This document shows, piece after piece, positions 41,648 to 50,483 of a stretch of 64,000 nt of DNA. Origin of the DNA: Burkholderiales bacterium. GTDB taxonomy: Bacteria > Pseudomonadota > Gammaproteobacteria > Burkholderiales > Ga0077523. The position numbers and the translations under genes were made by a program. The stretch covers positions 62,001 to 126,000 of the forward strand of contig JAIESW010000029.1 in assembly GCA_019745565.1 (NCBI GenBank), given 5' to 3'. Position 1 is the first letter of the stretch, and every line of letters starts with the position of its first letter. The notes beneath the pieces are model-generated. The model did no database searches. It saw only the letters and a list, made by a program, of their open reading frames with translations, and was not told the DNA's origin.

Positions 41648-43045
41648 ATGAGCGACACCCGAACCGAATCCGACAGCTTCGGCCCGATCGAGGTCCCGGC
41701 CGATGCCCTCTGGGGCGCGCAGACGGCGCGCAGCCTTCGCTACTTCGCCATCGGCGAGCAGCGGATGCCGCTCGCGGTGATACATGCGCTTGCGTGGATC
41801 AAGTGGGCAGCGGCGCTGGTCAACCGCGATCTCGGTCGTCTCGATGCTGCGAAAGCCGAAGCGATCGCCGCGGCCGCCGAGCGCGTGGCCGCCGGCGAGT
41901 TCGACCGCGAGTTCCCGCTGTCGGTCTGGCAGACCGGATCGGGGACGCAGAGCAACATGAACGTCAACGAGGTGGTCGCCAATCTCGCATCACGCGAGCT
42001 CGGTGGGCCGGTGGGCGCGAAGCGGCTCGTGCACGCCAACGATGAAGTGAATCTCGGACAATCGTCGAACGACGTGTTTCCCACGGCGATGCACGTGGCC
42101 GTGGCCGGCCAGGTGGAAGCGCGTCTGTTGCCGTCCCTGGGCGAGCTGCGCGCCGCCCTGGCCGCAAAGGCGGCTGCGTTCGCCGATGTGGTCAAGATCG
42201 GTCGCACGCATCTGCAGGACGCCACTCCGGTGACGCTGGGTCAGGAGTTCGGCGGCTACGTCGCGCAGCTTACTCTGTGCGAGACGGCGGTGATCACGGC
42301 GCTGCGACCGGTGTGCACCCTGGCCATCGGCGGCACCGCGGTGGGCACGGGCCTCAATACACATCCCGAGTTCGGACCGCGGGTGGCAACCCGGATTGCG
42401 GAGCGGCTCGGGCTGCCGCTGCGTCCCGCGGACAATCTGTTCGCAGCCATGGCCGGCCACGAAGCGCTCGTGGGATTGCACGGTGCGCTGAAGATGCTGG
42501 CCGTTGCGCTCACCAAGATCGCGAACGACATCCGCCTGATGGGCAGCGGTCCCCGCGCCGGGCTGGGCGAACTGCAACTCCCGGCGAACGAACCCGGCAG
42601 CTCCATCATGCCGGGCAAAGTGAACCCCACCCAGGTGGAGGCGCTCACCATGGTGTGCGCGCAGGTGATAGGCCACGATACGGCGATCGCCTTCGCCGCC
42701 AGTCAGGGACATTTCGAACTCAACGTGTACAAGCCGTTGATCGCCCTCGACGTGCTCGACAGTCTGCAATTACTGGCCGATGCGATGGAAAGCTTCTCCC
42801 GTCATTGCGTGGCCGGGATCGCGGTGAACGAAGCGCGAGTCGACGAGTTGCTGCAGCGCTCGCTCATGCTGGTGACGGTACTGACGCCGCACATCGGCTA
42901 CGACCGCGCGGCTGAGATCGCGAAGCATGCGCACCGCGAAGGGCTGTCGCTGCGCGAAGCGGCGTTGATGCTGGGGGCAGTCACCGCAGAGCAGTTCGAC
43001 ACGTGGGTCGATCCGCAGCGGATGCTCGGTCCGAGCGAAGGCTGA
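41648..43045 (+). CDS. fumC: Fumarate hydratase class II
   Basis: 465 residues, complete fumarase [23 protein letters not shown] at the start, [21 protein letters not shown], the active-site [18 protein letters not shown] and the signature [13 protein letters not shown] near 317-329. It reversibly hydrates fumarate to malate in the TCA cycle without an Fe-S cluster, so it works during oxidative stress. It is a stand-alone gene downstream of the cardiolipin synthase. Confidence 0.96.
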   Translation: MSDTRTESDSFGPIEVPADALWGAQTARSLRYFAIGEQRMPLAVIHALAWIKWAAALVNRDLGRLDAAKAEAIAAAAERVAAGEFDREFPLSVWQTGSGTQSNMNVNEVVANLASRELGGPVGAKRLVHANDEVNLGQSSNDVFPTAMHVAVAGQVEARLLPSLGELRAALAAKAAAFADVVKIGRTHLQDATPVTLGQEFGGYVAQLTLCETAVITALRPVCTLAIGGTAVGTGLNTHPEFGPRVATRIAERLGLPLRPADNLFAAMAGHEALVGLHGALKMLAVALTKIANDIRLMGSGPRAGLGELQLPANEPGSSIMPGKVNPTQVEALTMVCAQVIGHDTAIAFAASQGHFELNVYKPLIALDVLDSLQLLADAMESFSRHCVAGIAVNEARVDELLQRSLMLVTVLTPHIGYDRAAEIAKHAHREGLSLREAALMLGAVTAEQFDTWVDPQRMLGPSEG

Positions 43046-43061
43046 GACGAACTTCCACCTC

Positions 43062-43156
43062 CGACACGAAGAGCTCGAAGGACACGAAGTAGCACGAAGG
43101 AAGACCCAACCTGCAGTTCTTCGTGTTCCTTCTTGTCCTTCGCGTCCTTCGTGTTG
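43062..43156. repeat. Imperfect CACGAAGGA inverted repeat
   Basis: The left half (43062-43105) repeats CACGAAGA/GACACGAAG/GCACGAAGGA, the right half (43117-43156) has the complement TTCTTCGTG, CCTTCTTGTCC, CGTCCTTCGTG. Together they form a long imperfect hairpin between the convergent fumC and outer-membrane genes. Similar CTTCGTGTCCTTCGTG words recur in many bacterial genomes as intergenic repeats; it probably serves as terminator for both genes. Confidence 0.6.
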
Positions 43157-43180
43157 AAGGCGGTTGCTTTTCCTCGCCGA

Positions 43181-43807
43181 CTAGAAGAGGTACTGCACCC
43201 CGGCAGAAAGCATGTCGACCTTGCCGTCACGTCCCTTGAAGTTGAGGTCGTAGCGGTCCCAGTCGACCCGCAGCATCACCTGCGGGGCCAATGCCATCGT
43301 CGCGCCGGCGCCGTAGCTCAGACCGAAGTCGCGCTCCTTGCCGGCGAGATTCCCGGGCACGTTGCCCGTCGTGTTGGTCCACGCGTACATCGTGCCCACC
43401 TTGGCGTTGACGCCGAAGCGGTCGCCGATCGGCACGCCCGCGATCAGACTCAGGTTGGCACCCTGGGCCGTCTGGTGACCGCCGTTCGTGTCCGGCCGTC
43501 CGAGATTCACGTAGCCGATCTCCGCGCCGAGGTAGTCGTTGAACTTGGTACCGGTGTAGAGCTTGAATCCGAGCGTGCTGTCGTCGCATCCGGAACCGGA
43601 GGGGCAGTCGGTCCGCCAGTCGGTGGGGCCGAGACTGCCGCCCACGTAGGCCCCGCGAGTCCAGCGATGCGTGTCGTAGGACGTGGTGCTGGCCGGTTGC
43701 GACGGAGCGGGCTTCGGCTCGGTGGTCGTCTGCGCGAATGTGCTCGCGCCCGCGAGCGTCAGCGTCGCGCCGAAGCCGAGGGTCTGGATCAGTCGTCGAG
43801 TGTGCAT
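43181..43807 (-). CDS. Outer-membrane beta-barrel protein, OmpA-like
   Basis: 208 residues. A Sec signal ([21 protein letters not shown]) and a Pro/Thr-rich linker precede an eight-strand barrel with alternating residues: [70 protein letters not shown] and the C-terminal strand [12 protein letters not shown] ending in Phe as needed for BAM recognition. No OmpA peptidoglycan-binding domain follows. A cysteine pair ([10 protein letters not shown]) lies in the first loop. It is divergent from the DUF1328 operon. Confidence 0.83.
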   Translation of the reverse strand: MHTRRLIQTLGFGATLTLAGASTFAQTTTEPKPAPSQPASTTSYDTHRWTRGAYVGGSLGPTDWRTDCPSGSGCDDSTLGFKLYTGTKFNDYLGAEIGYVNLGRPDTNGGHQTAQGANLSLIAGVPIGDRFGVNAKVGTMYAWTNTTGNVPGNLAGKERDFGLSYGAGATMALAPQVMLRVDWDRYDLNFKGRDGKVDMLSAGVQYLF

Positions 43808-43936
43808 CGAGTTTCCTTTCTTTCTTGATGGGTGTGCCGGCGCGGGCGAATGCGGAGGTCTCCTGTTCGCGCTGCGCGCATCGGCGACGTGAGATCGCCG
43901 TCGACGGCCGCATTCTTCCGATCACGTGGATCGTGG

Positions 43937-43969
43937 CCTGTCGGACCCGGGATGCAATTCCTGTAGGAC
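43937..43969. promoter_or_regulatory. CCTGTMGGAC direct repeat upstream of the stress cluster
   Basis: CCTGTCGGAC (43937-43946) and CCTGTAGGAC (43960-43969) are 23 bases apart in the 299-base region between the barrel gene and DUF1328. The same words recur at 45470, 46709, 49181, 49961 and 50484. It is a likely operator of a cluster-wide regulator. Confidence 0.5.
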
Positions 43970-44106
43970 GCAGCACGACGCGTGCTGCGGCGATGCGGGG
44001 CCGTGTCAGAGCATTCCCACGCGAGTTCCGGTGCCGCACCGACGGATCGATTGCGAGCACCTCACCTAATCTGCGGTCGTCCCATCTCGCAACCGAGGAG
44101 CCAGCC

Positions 44107-44271
44107 ATGCTCTATTACGCCGCCGTGTTTTTCGTGATTGCCATCATCGCCGCCGTGTTCGGCTTTACCGGCATCGCCGCCGGCGCCGCCGGCGTCGCGA
44201 AGATCCTGTTCTTCGTCTTCCTGGTGCTGTTCATCGTGAGCCTGATCGTGGGCCGCAGACCAGGTGCCTGA
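44107..44271 (+). CDS. DUF1328 (YtjA-type) small membrane protein
   Basis: 54 residues. Two hydrophobic helices ([47 protein letters not shown] region) enclose the diagnostic [20 protein letters not shown] of DUF1328/YtjA. Inner membrane, function unknown; family members are often in stress or osmotic regulons together with CsbD and entericidin, exactly as here. GAGGAGC lies before the ATG. First gene of a plus-strand run. Confidence 0.9.
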   Translation: MLYYAAVFFVIAIIAAVFGFTGIAAGAAGVAKILFFVFLVLFIVSLIVGRRPGA

Positions 44272-44308
44272 CGCGCTCCGTCAGGACCCCCTTCGCGAGG
44301 AGAAGACG

Positions 44309-44632
44309 ATGAAGAAAACCACCACAACGAGCCGCACGCCCCGATCTCAAACTCAACCGCGCGGTGCCAAGCGCCGGTCGCCGGCCCCGAGCCAGACATC
44401 AGGCAAGGAATTCGGCGAGGGCAACTACAAGGCCACGCAGAACTATGACCGCGCGGCCACTGCCTTCGCGAAGTCTGGCGCTGTCGCACCGGCGGCGCGG
44501 GCTGCTGCACCGCGCACGAAACAGGAAGCCGCCGAGATGGCGCAAGCCGAAGCCGAGGGTCGCGCGCGAAGCAAGGGTGAAGACCCGGCACTGCATCTCG
44601 AGAATTTCTTCGTGGACCTGACCAAGCCGTGA
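44309..44632 (+). CDS. Basic disordered small protein of the stress cluster
   Basis: 107 residues from the ATG at 44309, with GAGGAGA upstream. A Lys/Thr/Arg-rich N-terminus (KKTTTTSRTPRSQTQPRGAKRR), then SGKEFGEGNYKATQNYDRAA, an alanine-rich helix and a conserved-looking end (LHLENFFVDLTKP). Soluble, largely disordered, no known family. The GKEFGEGNYKATQNY element resembles a motif I recall in short betaproteobacterial stress proteins. It lies 37 bases after DUF1328. Confidence 0.6.
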   Translation: MKKTTTTSRTPRSQTQPRGAKRRSPAPSQTSGKEFGEGNYKATQNYDRAATAFAKSGAVAPAARAAAPRTKQEAAEMAQAEAEGRARSKGEDPALHLENFFVDLTKP

Positions 44633-44663
44633 CCTCGACCCACATCTACCCAAAGGGAATGCC

Positions 44664-45452
44664 ATGACCGCGCTTGCTGCCAGCTTCGTACCTGCCGTCG
44701 GACCGTCGCTGCGGGCGATTCCGCCATCCCGACCGCGCCTCGCGCTGGTCGATCCACGCCTGCGGCGCAACCGCATCCTGCAGGCTCTGACCGACGAGAC
44801 CTGGGCGCGGGTGTCGCCGCAGCTCCAGCTGATCGAATGCCGTACCGGCACGATCCTGGAGGAACCCGGCGTACCGTCGTCCTACATCTACTTTCCCGTG
44901 GATGCGGTGGTCTCGCTGTTGTGCGTCACCCATGATGGTGCATCGTCGGAAGTGGCGCGCGTGGGACCCGAGGGTGTGGTGGGCATTTCGCAGGTTCTCG
45001 GCGGTCCGTCCGCGTCGAACCGGGCGGTCGTGCAGAGCGGCGGTCATGCGTTCCGTGCCCACGCCGAAGGCATCCGCGTGGAATTCGAGAGCGGCGGCTG
45101 CATGCAGCGGCTCCTGCTGCGCTATACGCAGTCGCTGCTCACGCAGATGGGACAGACTGCGGTGTGCAATCGGCGGCACTCCTTGCAACAGCAGTTCTGC
45201 CGCTACCTCCTGACGAGCATCGATCGCGCGGTGAGCAACACGCTCGCGATCACCCACGAGCGGATCGCCGGCATGTTGGGCGTGCGGCGCGAGGGGGTGA
45301 CCGAATGCGCAGGACAGCTGCAGCGGCTGGGCGCGATCCATTGCAGTCGCGGACACATCGCCGTGCTGGACCGGACAGTGCTCGAGGCGAACGCGTGCGA
45401 GTGCTACGGCGTGCTGCGCGACGAATCGCGCTGCCTGCAGGTGGCCGTCTGA
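44664..45452 (+). CDS. Crp/Fnr-family transcriptional regulator
   Basis: 262 residues. It has an N-terminal cyclic-nucleotide-binding-like barrel (LQLIECRTGTILEEPGVPSSYIYFPVDAVVSL, ARVGPEGVVGISQVLGG), a long dimer helix and a winged HTH (TLAITHERIAGMLGVRREGVTECAGQLQRLGAIHCSRG). It lacks the Fnr Fe-S cysteine set and the Crp cAMP arginine-serine pair, so the ligand is unknown. Regulators of this sort (MGxxSx-type) control stress genes; as the only DNA-binding protein of the run it is the first candidate for the CTGTMGGAC sites around it. Confidence 0.87.
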   Translation: MTALAASFVPAVGPSLRAIPPSRPRLALVDPRLRRNRILQALTDETWARVSPQLQLIECRTGTILEEPGVPSSYIYFPVDAVVSLLCVTHDGASSEVARVGPEGVVGISQVLGGPSASNRAVVQSGGHAFRAHAEGIRVEFESGGCMQRLLLRYTQSLLTQMGQTAVCNRRHSLQQQFCRYLLTSIDRAVSNTLAITHERIAGMLGVRREGVTECAGQLQRLGAIHCSRGHIAVLDRTVLEANACECYGVLRDESRCLQVAV

Positions 45453-45469
45453 CGATACCCGGCATCACG

Positions 45470-45487
45470 CGTAGGTCGGGACCTACA
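45470..45487. promoter_or_regulatory. GTAGGTC-GG-GACCTAC operator-like dyad
   Basis: A perfect 7-base inverted repeat (45471-45477 and 45480-45486) lies 17 bases after the Crp/Fnr stop and about 135 before entericidin. It resembles the TGTAGGAC words at other promoters of the cluster. With no T-run, it is more likely an operator than a terminator. Confidence 0.45.
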
Positions 45488-45621
45488 GGCTAACCAGCCG
45501 TGCCCCGACCGATCGCAGGCCGCTGCGTCGATACAGTGAATCCGTGTTCGACGCGCGGTGGCGGTCACCGGGCGGAACGCGAACCTCACCCATCGATTCA
45601 CTGCGAACAGGAGAGTTGGAG

Positions 45622-45765
45622 ATGAAGAAGATCGTGGCGTTGCTGATGTTGCTGTCGTTCGCGGCCCTGTCCGGCTGCAACACCATCGAAGGTGCCGGCA
45701 AGGATCTGGAGCGCGGCGGCGAGAAGCTGCAGAACTCCGCGAAGGATACGAAGGAGAAGATGTAA
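45622..45765 (+). CDS. Entericidin EcnA/B-family lipoprotein
   Basis: 47 residues from the ATG at 45622 with GGAG eight bases upstream. The lipobox ALSGC is followed by NTIEGAGKDLERGGEKLQ, the defining entericidin sequence, then a lysine-rich tail. Entericidins are small envelope lipoproteins induced in stationary phase or osmotic stress. Followed after 56 bases by CsbD. Confidence 0.92.
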   Translation: MKKIVALLMLLSFAALSGCNTIEGAGKDLERGGEKLQNSAKDTKEKM

Positions 45766-45821
45766 CGGCAGACGCCCGACCGGGCGACACGCCGGTTTTC
45801 CACCACACGAAGGAGATGAAC

Positions 45822-46058
45822 ATGAACTGGGATCGAATCGAAGGCAACTGGAAGCAGATCAAGGGCAAGATCAAGGAGCAGTGGGGCAAGATCACCGACG
45901 ACAACCTCGACGTGATCGCCGGCAAGCGCGATCAACTGGTGGGGCGCATCCAGGAGTCCTACGGTATCGGCAAGGACGAAGCGGAGCGCCAGGTGGGCGA
46001 ATGGGAGCGTCGCAACGAGCGCCTGTTCAAGGGTGACCAGCACGAGAAGACGTACTAG
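45822..46058 (+). CDS. CsbD-family stress protein
   Basis: 78 residues. AAGGAG sits six bases before the ATG at 45822; the in-frame ATG at 45816 is too close to that site. MNWDRIEGNWKQIKGKIKEQWGKIT is the CsbD signature, and IGKDEAERQVGEWE closes the domain. It is a small hydrophilic cytoplasmic protein induced by general stress; its molecular role is unknown. Confidence 0.93.
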   Translation: MNWDRIEGNWKQIKGKIKEQWGKITDDNLDVIAGKRDQLVGRIQESYGIGKDEAERQVGEWERRNERLFKGDQHEKTY

Positions 46059-46101
46059 TCATCCGCACCACTATCATCCCCTAGACCAAGGAGAGAGATC
46101 C

Positions 46102-46680
46102 ATGACGTTCCAACGACGACTCATGACGGTGGCCGTGGTGAGCACGCTCGCCCTGTCGGCCGGCGCGATGGCTGCCAAGGGCACCGTGACCGAAGCCGAC
46201 GAAGCCCGCATCGAAGCGGACTACAAGGCGGCCAAGCAGCGCTGCGAAGACACCAAGGCCAATGCGAAGGACGTGTGCCTGCTCGAAGCCAAGGGCGCAC
46301 GCAAGGTGGCAGAGGCGGAGCTCAAGGTCCGCGAGGAGGACACGCCCAAGAATCGCTACAAGCTGGGGCTCGCCAAGGCCGAGGCCGACTATGACGTCGC
46401 CAAGGAGAAGTGCGACGACCTGGCCGGCAACGCCAAGGACGTCTGCGTGAAGGACGCGAAGGCGGCCTTCGCCTCGGCCAAGGCGGATGCGAAGGCCTCG
46501 TTCAAGACGAGCAAGGCCAGAAGCGAAGCCGCCGAGGAAGTGAAGGAGTCGCGCGAGGACGCAGCCGAAACGAAGCGCGATGCCAACTATGCGGCGGCGA
46601 AGGAGCGTTGCGACACCTACGCAGGCGAGGCCAAGGATCGCTGCGTCGCGGACGCGAAGGCGAGGTTCGGAATCAACTAA
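46102..46680 (+). CDS. Secreted protein with three C-x10-C helical repeats
   Basis: 192 residues from the ATG at 46102 (AAGGAGAGAG upstream). A Sec signal ends in AMAAKG. The mature part is highly charged and helical, with three copies of Y-x-x-A-K-x-x-C-x(10)-C-x-x-D/E-A-K at 41-64, 97-120 and 163-186; the Cys pairs 48/59, 104/115 and 170/181 have identical spacing. The repeats are linked by Lys/Glu/Ala helices. Each pair could form a disulphide-clamped helical hairpin in the periplasm. Databases often label such sequences TolA-like for composition only. It belongs to the stress run. Confidence 0.78.
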   Translation: MTFQRRLMTVAVVSTLALSAGAMAAKGTVTEADEARIEADYKAAKQRCEDTKANAKDVCLLEAKGARKVAEAELKVREEDTPKNRYKLGLAKAEADYDVAKEKCDDLAGNAKDVCVKDAKAAFASAKADAKASFKTSKARSEAAEEVKESREDAAETKRDANYAAAKERCDTYAGEAKDRCVADAKARFGIN

Positions 46681-46708
46681 GGTAGCCGCAGCTTGCAGTT
46701 CACGGAAT

Positions 46709-46742
46709 CGGCTGTCGGGAACCGGATGGTTGCCGACAGCCG
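46709..46742. promoter_or_regulatory. Perfect CGGCTGTCGG/CCGACAGCCG dyad
   Basis: Ten-base arms at 46709-46718 and 46733-46742 with a 14-base centre, directly after the Cys-repeat gene. It could form a stem in RNA (no T-run) and its core CTGTCGG also equals the half-site found at 43938 and, inverted, at 49974 and 50484. Confidence 0.5.
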
Positions 46743-46783
46743 TTCCGGCGTCGCATGGCGACGACGAATCTGTCGAGGCTCAC

Positions 46784-47137
46784 GTGGAGAATACAACAGC
46801 CGGTTCGAGTGACGAGGCAACGCCGCCATCCAGTGGGTCAGTCGCGAACCGCCTGCTCGGTGCTTCGGCGCTCGGATTGCTGGGTGCGGGGGCAGGCGGT
46901 TTGATCGCCTACGAACAGGCCGACCCGTTCGTCGAGTTCGTTGCTCTCACGCTGGCATTCGCCAGCGTTCTCACGTCCATCACGCTGGCCGCGCTGGCAC
47001 TGGGCAGTGTCGAATTGGCGCCCGATTCATCGGGTCGCGCGCCATCCCGCGACACGGAGGCTGCTCCGGCGGAACCGGAGCGTCGTTGGAACGGCACGGG
47101 CTCGCCGCGATCGTCCGGCGGACACCTGCGCACGTAG
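46784..47137 (+). CDS. Hypothetical two-helix membrane protein
   Basis: 117 residues from a GTG at 46784 with AGG a few bases upstream; no ATG is available. It has a polar Ser/Thr-rich N-region, two hydrophobic segments (LLGASALGLLGAGAGGLIAY and VALTLAFASVLTSITLAALAL), then a Pro/Glu/Arg-rich tail. No family is recognised. Codon quality is fair. It converges on the histidine kinase gene with seven bases between stops. Confidence 0.5.
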   Translation: MENTTAGSSDEATPPSSGSVANRLLGASALGLLGAGAGGLIAYEQADPFVEFVALTLAFASVLTSITLAALALGSVELAPDSSGRAPSRDTEAAPAEPERRWNGTGSPRSSGGHLRT

Positions 47138-47144
47138 TCGGTCG

Positions 47145-48584
47145 TCATGCTACGTTCTCGGGGATCACTTGACCGGCAGCGTGGGTCTTGTCGCGCGCTG
47201 TCTCCGACGGGTCCGCCGGTTCGTCGAGGGGCAAAGTCGCCGAGATGCGCGTCCCACGCCCCGGCACGCTGTCGACCACCAGCAAGCCGCCACGCGCTGC
47301 CAATCGTTCGCGCATGCCGAGGATGCCATGGGCCTTGGGGCGTATCTCCTCAAGGCGAAAACCGGTACCGTAGTCCTCGATCTCGAGGACGCAGCACTGC
47401 CCCGGGCGCACGACCAGGCTCACCCGGATGCGCTTGGTCTTCGAGTACTTGGTGGCGTTGTTGAGTGATTCCTGCAGGATCCGATAGAGCGCGATGGCGG
47501 CTTCCTCCGACAGATCGGGGTCGGCGTCGGGCAGGTCGAGCTGGAGTTCCCAGTGCGCCTGGTCGGCGGCCTGGCTCACCAGCTCGCGTGCGGCGGTCAC
47601 GAGGCCGAATGATGTGAGTGTGGTAGGACGCAGGCCCTCGATGATGCGGCGTTTGGCCTGCACGCCCTGATCGATGTGCCTCAACGCGCGGGCCAGCTTG
47701 TCGGCGAGGACGGTCTGCTCCGGCGTCAGCTTGCTGCGTACCCAGGAGATGTCCATGCGTGACGCGGTCAGGATGGAGCCGAGTTCGTCGTGCAGTTCAC
47801 GCGCCAGGCGGGACTTCTCGGCCTCGTCGATCTCCTGCAGGTGCGATGCGAGCATCGCGAGCTGGGCGGTACGCGCCTTGACCTGCGCGTCCAGCTCGAG
47901 CCCCTGCTCGCGCGCCTGTCGCCAATGGCGCTTCAGCCAGCGCACGAGCATGACCAGCAGCAGCACGTTGAGTGCGGTGACGGCCGCGATGCTGAGACGT
48001 GCGATCTGGGCGTGGGAACGCCAGGCCATCACGCGGTCGCCGACCCGGTCGTTCTCGGCAACCTGCAGTTCCTCCACGAGCTGGCGGATGGCATCCATGC
48101 GGTACTTGCCGACGTCCGTCGCGACCAGTCCGATCGCACCTTCCCAGTCGCCCTGGCGCGCGGCGAACAGTGTCTTCTCCATCTCGGCCACCTTGCGCGC
48201 CGCCTCGTTCTTGATGAGCCGCATGCGTTCGGCGTCGAGGCTGGAGCCGGTGTTCGTGAAGTACGTCTCGAGCTGCTCCAGCAGCGTGGTGATCTCCGGC
48301 AGCGCCTCGCGGTAGGGGGCCAGATAGGCCTCCGAACGGGTGAGGAGATAGCCGCGCTGCGCGGTTTCCGCATCGGCCAGGAGGCGAGCGAGACGCCCGA
48401 GCTTGGCGTACACGCGCACGCCTTCCATCGCCTTGCTGTGCTCCTGCTCGAGCTTCGAATGCCCGGTTTCCGAAACGACCAGGATGCCGAGGGTGACGAC
48501 GCTGCAGACGAACAGGGTGAGGTCCCACCGCCAGCCTGCCAGGGTGCGGCGCAGAACTTCCTGTAGGTCGCGCAGGGAACTCAT
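47145..48584 (-). CDS. CHASE3 sensor histidine kinase, NarX/DegS type
   Basis: 479 residues. TM1 at about 21-38; CHASE3 sensor domain 40-190 with the family motif TAQRGYLLT (74-82); TM2 197-215; a coiled-coil; HisKA_3 with EKSRLARELHDELGS (phospho-acceptor His265); HATPase with N-box LNNATKYS, DYGTGF and GILGMRERL. It is a membrane sensor that phosphorylates a LuxR-type regulator; the divergent regulator at 49276 is the obvious partner. The periplasmic ligand is unknown. Confidence 0.92.
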   Translation of the reverse strand: MSSLRDLQEVLRRTLAGWRWDLTLFVCSVVTLGILVVSETGHSKLEQEHSKAMEGVRVYAKLGRLARLLADAETAQRGYLLTRSEAYLAPYREALPEITTLLEQLETYFTNTGSSLDAERMRLIKNEAARKVAEMEKTLFAARQGDWEGAIGLVATDVGKYRMDAIRQLVEELQVAENDRVGDRVMAWRSHAQIARLSIAAVTALNVLLLVMLVRWLKRHWRQAREQGLELDAQVKARTAQLAMLASHLQEIDEAEKSRLARELHDELGSILTASRMDISWVRSKLTPEQTVLADKLARALRHIDQGVQAKRRIIEGLRPTTLTSFGLVTAARELVSQAADQAHWELQLDLPDADPDLSEEAAIALYRILQESLNNATKYSKTKRIRVSLVVRPGQCCVLEIEDYGTGFRLEEIRPKAHGILGMRERLAARGGLLVVDSVPGRGTRISATLPLDEPADPSETARDKTHAAGQVIPENVA

Positions 48585-48823
48585 CGGGTCTCCCGGGGAA
48601 TCGACGGGCGCCGGCGACTATACGCGACGCGCTTGCCCCGACCAACAGATCGGGGGAGGCCCGTTGCGGATTCAGCGGGCGCTGCCCGCCCTCCACTCTT
48701 GGGTACGCCGTTTGCCGGAGATCGAGACAACATCCCCTGTCAGCGCATTCCCGCATTCATATAAGACGGCATCCCATCGGATCCGGCCTTGCCGAAGCGC
48801 ACATTTTTGCCGTAAGGAAAGTC

Positions 48824-49141
48824 ATGAGAATCGCCATGTCGCAACGAGACGACGTCATGTACGACGAGGCGCTGCGCCGCTACGCCGAATCCGCGACCGC
48901 GGTGGCTGCGCTCTTCGAGAACTTGCCGGCACCCTACGATGAAGGAATGCTGCTGCTGATCGAGGAAGACATCGATCTCCTCAGCGCGGCCGTGATGGAG
49001 TTGAACGTCCTGCAGAAACACGTCGGGCGCGTCCCGTCGTCAGTGACCCTGCTGATCGCAGGGGTTCGCAATCGCCTGGCGCACGCGATCCGCGCCAAGG
49101 TGGCATTGCAGGTCGCACTGTCTGTAAGTACGGTGGACTGA
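48824..49141 (+). CDS. Small helical protein between kinase and regulator
   Basis: 105 residues. AAGGAAAGTC precedes the ATG, with TATAAGAC-like -10 sequence near 48760. It is soluble and helical (LRRYAESATAVAALFENL; EGMLLLIEEDIDLLSAAVMELNVL), with a basic last third (IAGVRNRLAHAIRAKVALQ). No family is recognised. It lies between the divergent kinase and its likely regulator, so it may be an accessory or output of that system. Confidence 0.6.
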   Translation: MRIAMSQRDDVMYDEALRRYAESATAVAALFENLPAPYDEGMLLLIEEDIDLLSAAVMELNVLQKHVGRVPSSVTLLIAGVRNRLAHAIRAKVALQVALSVSTVD

Positions 49142-49275
49142 GGCCCCGGGCGGCTGCAGGTCCCGGCTCCATTCCATCCGCGTAGGACGCATCTGACATC
49201 CATCCTCCGGACGCTTTGCTAGCATCGATCCGGAGAACGACAGCGCCAAGCGACAGGCGCGTGAAAGGGGACGTC

Positions 49276-49917
49276 ATGCCGCCTTTGATCCGGATACTCA
49301 TTGCCGATGATCACGAGATCGTGCGGGCAGGGTTCGCCCAGTTCATCGAGGACCAGGACGACATGGAGATCACCGCCGAAGCCGCCACCGGCGACGAGGT
49401 GATCGCGCTGATCCGCAAGGATGCCTTCGACGTCGTCCTGCTCGACATCTCGATGCCCCACAAGAACGGTATCGACTGCCTGCGGGTCATCCGCCAGATC
49501 GACGAGGCGCTGCCGGTGCTGGTGCTGAGCGGCTTTCCCGAGGAGCACTACGCGGTCAACATGCTGCGTTCCGGGGCGAACGGCTACATCGCGAAGAACG
49601 CCCCGCCCGAGGAGTTGCTGAAGGCGATCCGGGTGGTGGCGCGCGGCAAGCGGTATCTCAGCGAAACGGCGGCCGAACTGGTGTCGGCCGAACTGGCCCA
49701 CCCCACCGAGCGCAAACTGCACGAGATGTTGTCGGCGCGGGAGTTCCAGATCTTCCGCAAGCTGGCCGCCGGCCAGAGCCCCACGGAGATCGGCGACGAG
49801 CTGCATCTGAGCGTCAAGACGGTCAGCACCTACCGCGCCCGGGTGCTCGAGAAGATGGGCCTCAAGACCAACGCCGACCTGACCTACTACGCCATCAAGC
49901 ATGCCCTGGTGGACTGA
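49276..49917 (+). CDS. NarL/FixJ-family response regulator
   Basis: 213 residues from the ATG at 49276 (AAAGGGG upstream; a GTG at 49261 is also in frame). Receiver domain with DD at 11-12, phospho-acceptor D57 (VVLLDISMP) and K near 108; a LuxR HTH follows (LSAREFQIFRKLAAGQSPTEIGDELHLSVKTVSTYRARVLEKM). It is the probable partner of the CHASE3 kinase. A GTAGGAC word at 49182 lies upstream. Confidence 0.92.
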   Translation: MPPLIRILIADDHEIVRAGFAQFIEDQDDMEITAEAATGDEVIALIRKDAFDVVLLDISMPHKNGIDCLRVIRQIDEALPVLVLSGFPEEHYAVNMLRSGANGYIAKNAPPEELLKAIRVVARGKRYLSETAAELVSAELAHPTERKLHEMLSAREFQIFRKLAAGQSPTEIGDELHLSVKTVSTYRARVLEKMGLKTNADLTYYAIKHALVD

Positions 49918-49960
49918 GCCGCGCGGTCGTCCGGAGCGCGCTCCCGCATGATGCCGTCGT

Positions 49961-49980
49961 TGTAGGACAAACACCGACAG
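49961..49980. promoter_or_regulatory. TGTAGG/CCGACA dyad upstream of the second regulator
   Basis: TGTAGGAC (49961-49968) and CCGACAG (49974-49980) form an imperfect inverted repeat with a 7-base centre, 76 bases before the receiver-only gene. It uses the same two words as the sites at 43937, 46709 and 50484. Confidence 0.5.
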
Positions 49981-50055
49981 CCGCCGGCGCCGGATTGCGC
50001 CAGACTCCCCGTGGGATGCCGTATGGTCGGTGATCCCCAGGGGATTTGCAGTCAC

Positions 50056-50454
50056 ATGGATCAGCAGTACAAAGTGTTTCTCGTGGAAGACTCGCCGGCC
50101 ATTCGGGAAACGCTGGTGAGTTCGGTCGAGTCCTCGGATCGGATCCGGGTCGTCGGCTTTGCGGAAGGCGCAGACGACGCCTGGGCGCGCCTGCAGGAAT
50201 CCCCGGTGGACGCAGTGCTCATCGACCTGCGCCTCGCTTCCGGAACCGGCTTCGACCTGCTCGCCAAGCTGCGCGGGCGGGAGGAGATGAAGAACCTGGT
50301 GAAGATCGTTCTCACCAACTACGGTTCCAACGCCTTCCGGCAGCGTTGCATAGCGCTGGGAGCCGACTACTTCTTCGACAAGTCGCTGGAGTTCGACGGC
50401 GTCGTGGATCTTCTCAATAAGCTGGCGGCCGAGTCGCCGTCGGCGCAGGCGTGA
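50056..50454 (+). CDS. Stand-alone receiver-domain response regulator
   Basis: 132 residues from the ATG at 50056; an upstream in-frame ATG adds no domain. ED at 11-12, acceptor D57 (AVLIDLRL), Thr/Ser switch (IVLTNYG) and the lysine in FFDKSLEFDG. There is no output domain, so it acts by protein contact, like CheY or Spo0F. No cognate kinase is adjacent other than the CHASE3 enzyme; it may share or buffer phosphate from that system. Confidence 0.88.
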   Translation: MDQQYKVFLVEDSPAIRETLVSSVESSDRIRVVGFAEGADDAWARLQESPVDAVLIDLRLASGTGFDLLAKLRGREEMKNLVKIVLTNYGSNAFRQRCIALGADYFFDKSLEFDGVVDLLNKLAAESPSAQA

Positions 50455-50483
50455 GGTCAGGGGGAGGCGCGCGTAGTCCGATT

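Noticed and set aside
43062..43156. Coding continuation of fumC or a small gene through CACGAAGGA repeats
   Set aside because: The apparent peptides are low-complexity Lys/Glu strings produced by the repeat; the inverted symmetry shows a non-coding element.
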